Origin: Sphingomonas mollis
Lineage (GTDB): Bacteria; Pseudomonadota; Alphaproteobacteria; Sphingomonadales; Sphingomonadaceae
DNA length: 64,000 nucleotides
Reading direction: 5' to 3'
Assembly (NCBI RefSeq): GCF_016427505.1
Contig: NZ_JAELXS010000008.1
Span: forward strand, 124,001 to 188,000
Shown here: positions 62,270 to 64,000 of the stretch, one piece after another
Layout of the letters: every line of letters starts with the position of its first letter
Numbering within the stretch: the stretch's first letter is position 1
The notes under the pieces: model-generated
Database searches by the model: none
Seen by the model: the letters and a program-made list of their open reading frames with translations, nothing else
What the model was told of the DNA's origin: nothing
Program-made: the position numbers and the translations under genes

Positions 62270-63148
62270 TCAGCGGCTCCAGCGCGCCCAGATCGCGGTC
62301 GGCAGTACCAGCCCGCGCGCTTCCTCGCGCACGCCCAGCTCGCCGCATTCCACCGTTCCCGGCATGTCGGCGAACGCCTGGCGCACCAGCTCGCCGATCG
62401 CCAGCGCCGACATGCGGACGGCATAGACGGTCAGGAACAGGAAGCGCGAATTCTCGTCGAGCAACTGCCGGCAATTCGCCACCAGCGCGGGCAGGTCTTC
62501 CTCGAGCCGCCAGATCTCGCCTTCCGGGCCACGGCCATATTTGGGCGGATCAAGCAGGATGCCATCATAGCGTCGTCCCCGCCGGACCTCACGCGCCACG
62601 AACTTGGCGGCGTCGTCGATCAGCCAGCGGATCGGCGCGTCCGCCATGCCGGACAGGGCGGCATTGCCCTTGGCCGCCTCGACCGATTTCTTCGATGCAT
62701 CGACATGCACCATGCGCGCGCGCCTGGCGGCCAACGCCAGCGTGCCGACGCCGGTATAGCCGAACAGGTTCATGCATTCCGGCGCGTCCATCCCGGCGAT
62801 ACGTTCGCGCATCCAGCCCCAGACCGGCGCCATGTCCGGGAAGAAGCCGAGATGGCGGAACGGCGTGCATTGGGCGTTGAACGTCACCGTGTCCCATTTC
62901 AGCCGCCAGCCGTCACGCGGGACCTGTTCGTTATAGCGCCACTGGCCGCCGCCATCCTCGTCCGATCCCGGTACGAATTCGGCCGCCGCCTGCCAATCGT
63001 CACTCGCGGGTGCCCACATCGCCTGCGGTTCGGGGCGGATGAAGCGGTAGCGGCCATAGCGTTCCAGCTTACGGCCATGGCCCGAATCGATCAGGCCGTA
63101 ATCGGCCCATGGCTCGCCGATCAGCGTTCCCGGCGTCATGTCGTTCAT
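62270..63148 (-). CDS. Class I SAM-dependent methyltransferase (RlmI/PUA-less rRNA-type)
   Basis: 292 aa. ECMNLFGYTGVGTLALAARR is the SAM-binding motif I, VHVDASKKSVEAAKGNAAL motif II, and YDGILLDPPKYGRGPEGEIW the DPPKYG catalytic block shared with RlmI/RlmK-like 23S rRNA methyltransferases. It lacks an obvious N-terminal PUA domain. The ATG overlaps the threonine synthase stop (ATGA), so it is translationally coupled to thrC. Confidence 0.88.
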   Translation of the reverse strand: MNDMTPGTLIGEPWADYGLIDSGHGRKLERYGRYRFIRPEPQAMWAPASDDWQAAAEFVPGSDEDGGGQWRYNEQVPRDGWRLKWDTVTFNAQCTPFRHLGFFPDMAPVWGWMRERIAGMDAPECMNLFGYTGVGTLALAARRARMVHVDASKKSVEAAKGNAALSGMADAPIRWLIDDAAKFVAREVRRGRRYDGILLDPPKYGRGPEGEIWRLEEDLPALVANCRQLLDENSRFLFLTVYAVRMSALAIGELVRQAFADMPGTVECGELGVREEARGLVLPTAIWARWSR

Positions 63149-64000
63149 CGCGACGGGTGGGCGTGGGCGGCGACGTAATCGCCCACCGCCGCCAGCGTGG
63201 CGGGCAAGGTCACATAGCGTTCCTCCCGCTCGAACAGGTCGCCGACCCGCGCGGGCAGCACCGGCCGCGCGCCCGTCGCCCGTTCCACGGCGTCGCGGAA
63301 CTTGGCGGGGTGAGCGGTGGCGAGCGTGACGATCGGCACGCCTGGCGCCAGCGCTTGCCGGCGCGCGGCGGCGAGGCCGATGGCGGTGTGCGGATCTATG
63401 ACCTGTCCCGCCTTTTCGCAGGCCCAGCGCATCGCCATCGCCATATTGTCGGGATCGACCCGCTCGCTGCCGAACAGACCGGCTGCGCCCTGACTCTGCG
63501 CGTTGGTCAGACGCATCGCGCCGGTGGCCTCGAAGCCCTTCATCTGCGCGGCCAGCGCATGGCCGTCGCGACCGCCGAGATCGAACAGCAGCCGTTCGAA
63601 ATTGGACGAGACCTGGATATCCATCGACGGCGTCGCGGTCTGTTCGACGGTTCCCTTGGAATAGTCGCCCGCGGTCAGCGCGCGGTGGAGGATGTCGTTG
63701 ACGTTGGTGGCGACGATCAGCTTCGCGATCGGCAGGCCCATCCGGGCGGCGACATATCCGGCGAAGACGTCGCCGAAATTGCCCGTCGGCACCGCGAACG
63801 CCACGGGCCGCTCCGGCCCGCCGAGGCGGACGGCGGCGTAGAAATAATAGACCACCTGCGCCATCAACCGCGCCCAGTTGATCGAATTGACCGCCGACAG
63901 CGCATAGGTGTCGGCGAGCGCCGGTGTCGCGAACATCGTCTTCACCAGCGCCTGCGCGGTGTCGAAATCGCCCTCGATCGCGATGTTGTGGACGTTGGGC
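63145..64000 (-). CDS. thrC: Threonine synthase, N-terminal part outside window
   Basis: The visible 285 residues are the C-terminal part of a protein usually about 460 long. NVHNIAIEGDFDTAQALVKT, YALSAVNSINWARLMAQVVY, then FAVPTGNFGDVFAGYVAARM (PLP-phosphate loop GNFGD) and IVATNVNDIL are characteristic of the long (E. coli-like) ThrC. The PLP lysine lies in the missing part. It converts O-phosphohomoserine to threonine. No truncation is visible other than the window edge. Confidence 0.95.
   Translation of the reverse strand, partial: PNVHNIAIEGDFDTAQALVKTMFATPALADTYALSAVNSINWARLMAQVVYYFYAAVRLGGPERPVAFAVPTGNFGDVFAGYVAARMGLPIAKLIVATNVNDILHRALTAGDYSKGTVEQTATPSMDIQVSSNFERLLFDLGGRDGHALAAQMKGFEATGAMRLTNAQSQGAAGLFGSERVDPDNMAMAMRWACEKAGQVIDPHTAIGLAAARRQALAPGVPIVTLATAHPAKFRDAVERATGARPVLPARVGDLFEREERYVTLPATLAAVGDYVAAHAHPSR

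Overview
The window reads as a chromosomal segment of an aerobic alphaproteobacterium, most likely Sphingomonas or a close relative. Reasons: high GC with strong GC-rich third positions, frequent GTG/TTG starts with 4-bp stop/start overlaps, a PEPxxWA-CTERM exported protein, a bacteriochlorophyll operon of the order known from purple bacteria, TonB-receptor-plus-symporter sugar loci, and several families of short palindromic repeats. I see no rRNA, tRNA, prophage or CRISPR array. The only transposon trace is a decayed IS3-type transposase near 5.6-6.0 kb.

Layout. 1-1913: 3'-truncated M16 zinc peptidase (-). 2.3-5.3 kb: TetR regulator with a candidate operator, two paralogous short-chain dehydrogenases and two small exported or membrane proteins. 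5.4-6.3 kb: amidohydrolase broken by an IS3 remnant, then a 58-aa gene. 6.35-7.06 kb: PEPxxWA-CTERM protein. 7.06-8.25 kb: almost gene-free, ending in a repeated TTGACG operator-like array. 8.25-12.4 kb: bchG, a PucC-type MFS protein, bchP, tspO and a small membrane protein, closed by a strong hairpin; a lipoprotein cytochrome c converges on it. 13.2-18 kb: periplasmic-type GH2 beta-galactosidase and zwf. 18.1-20.6 kb: exported FliL-like protein, small membrane protein and a 600-aa helical-repeat protein. 20.6-30.9 kb: hexuronate catabolism (uxaC; uxaA; uxaB/uxuB), dgoA-dgoK, an SGLT-type symporter and a TonB receptor. 31-36.1 kb: MscS channel and an otsB-GH15-otsA trehalose operon. 36.3-46.5 kb: propionyl-CoA (methylmalonyl) pathway with its ScfR-like regulator, including bioB for the biotin enzyme. 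46.6-51.7 kb: NodT-MacA-MacB type tripartite efflux. 51.7-59.2 kb: PaoABC-like molybdenum hydroxylase with two tandem Moco subunits plus XdhC and MocA maturation factors. 59.4-64 kb: housekeeping (lipoprotein, pterin dehydratase, zincin, ccmAB, pseudouridine synthase, rRNA-type methyltransferase, threonine synthase).

The most unusual feature is the behaviour of the palindromic repeats. Between 42.2 and 50.5 kb five copies of GC-rich palindromic elements occur. Two sit in frame inside essential-looking enzymes (methylmalonyl-CoA mutase, acyl-CoA carboxylase alpha) at domain linkers. One forms the C-terminal tail of the MacB ATPase and itself carries a nested 64-bp element that folds into a perfect three-way junction. 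In three cases the element's right end supplies the Shine-Dalgarno sequence of the next gene. Other repeat families (31-bp perfect arms at 32.1 kb; CCTGCG palindromes at 18.0 kb) lie between convergent genes, where they may act as terminators.

Start sites were chosen from Shine-Dalgarno spacing, signal peptides and stop/start overlaps. All functional names rest on family motifs read by eye, without database searches.
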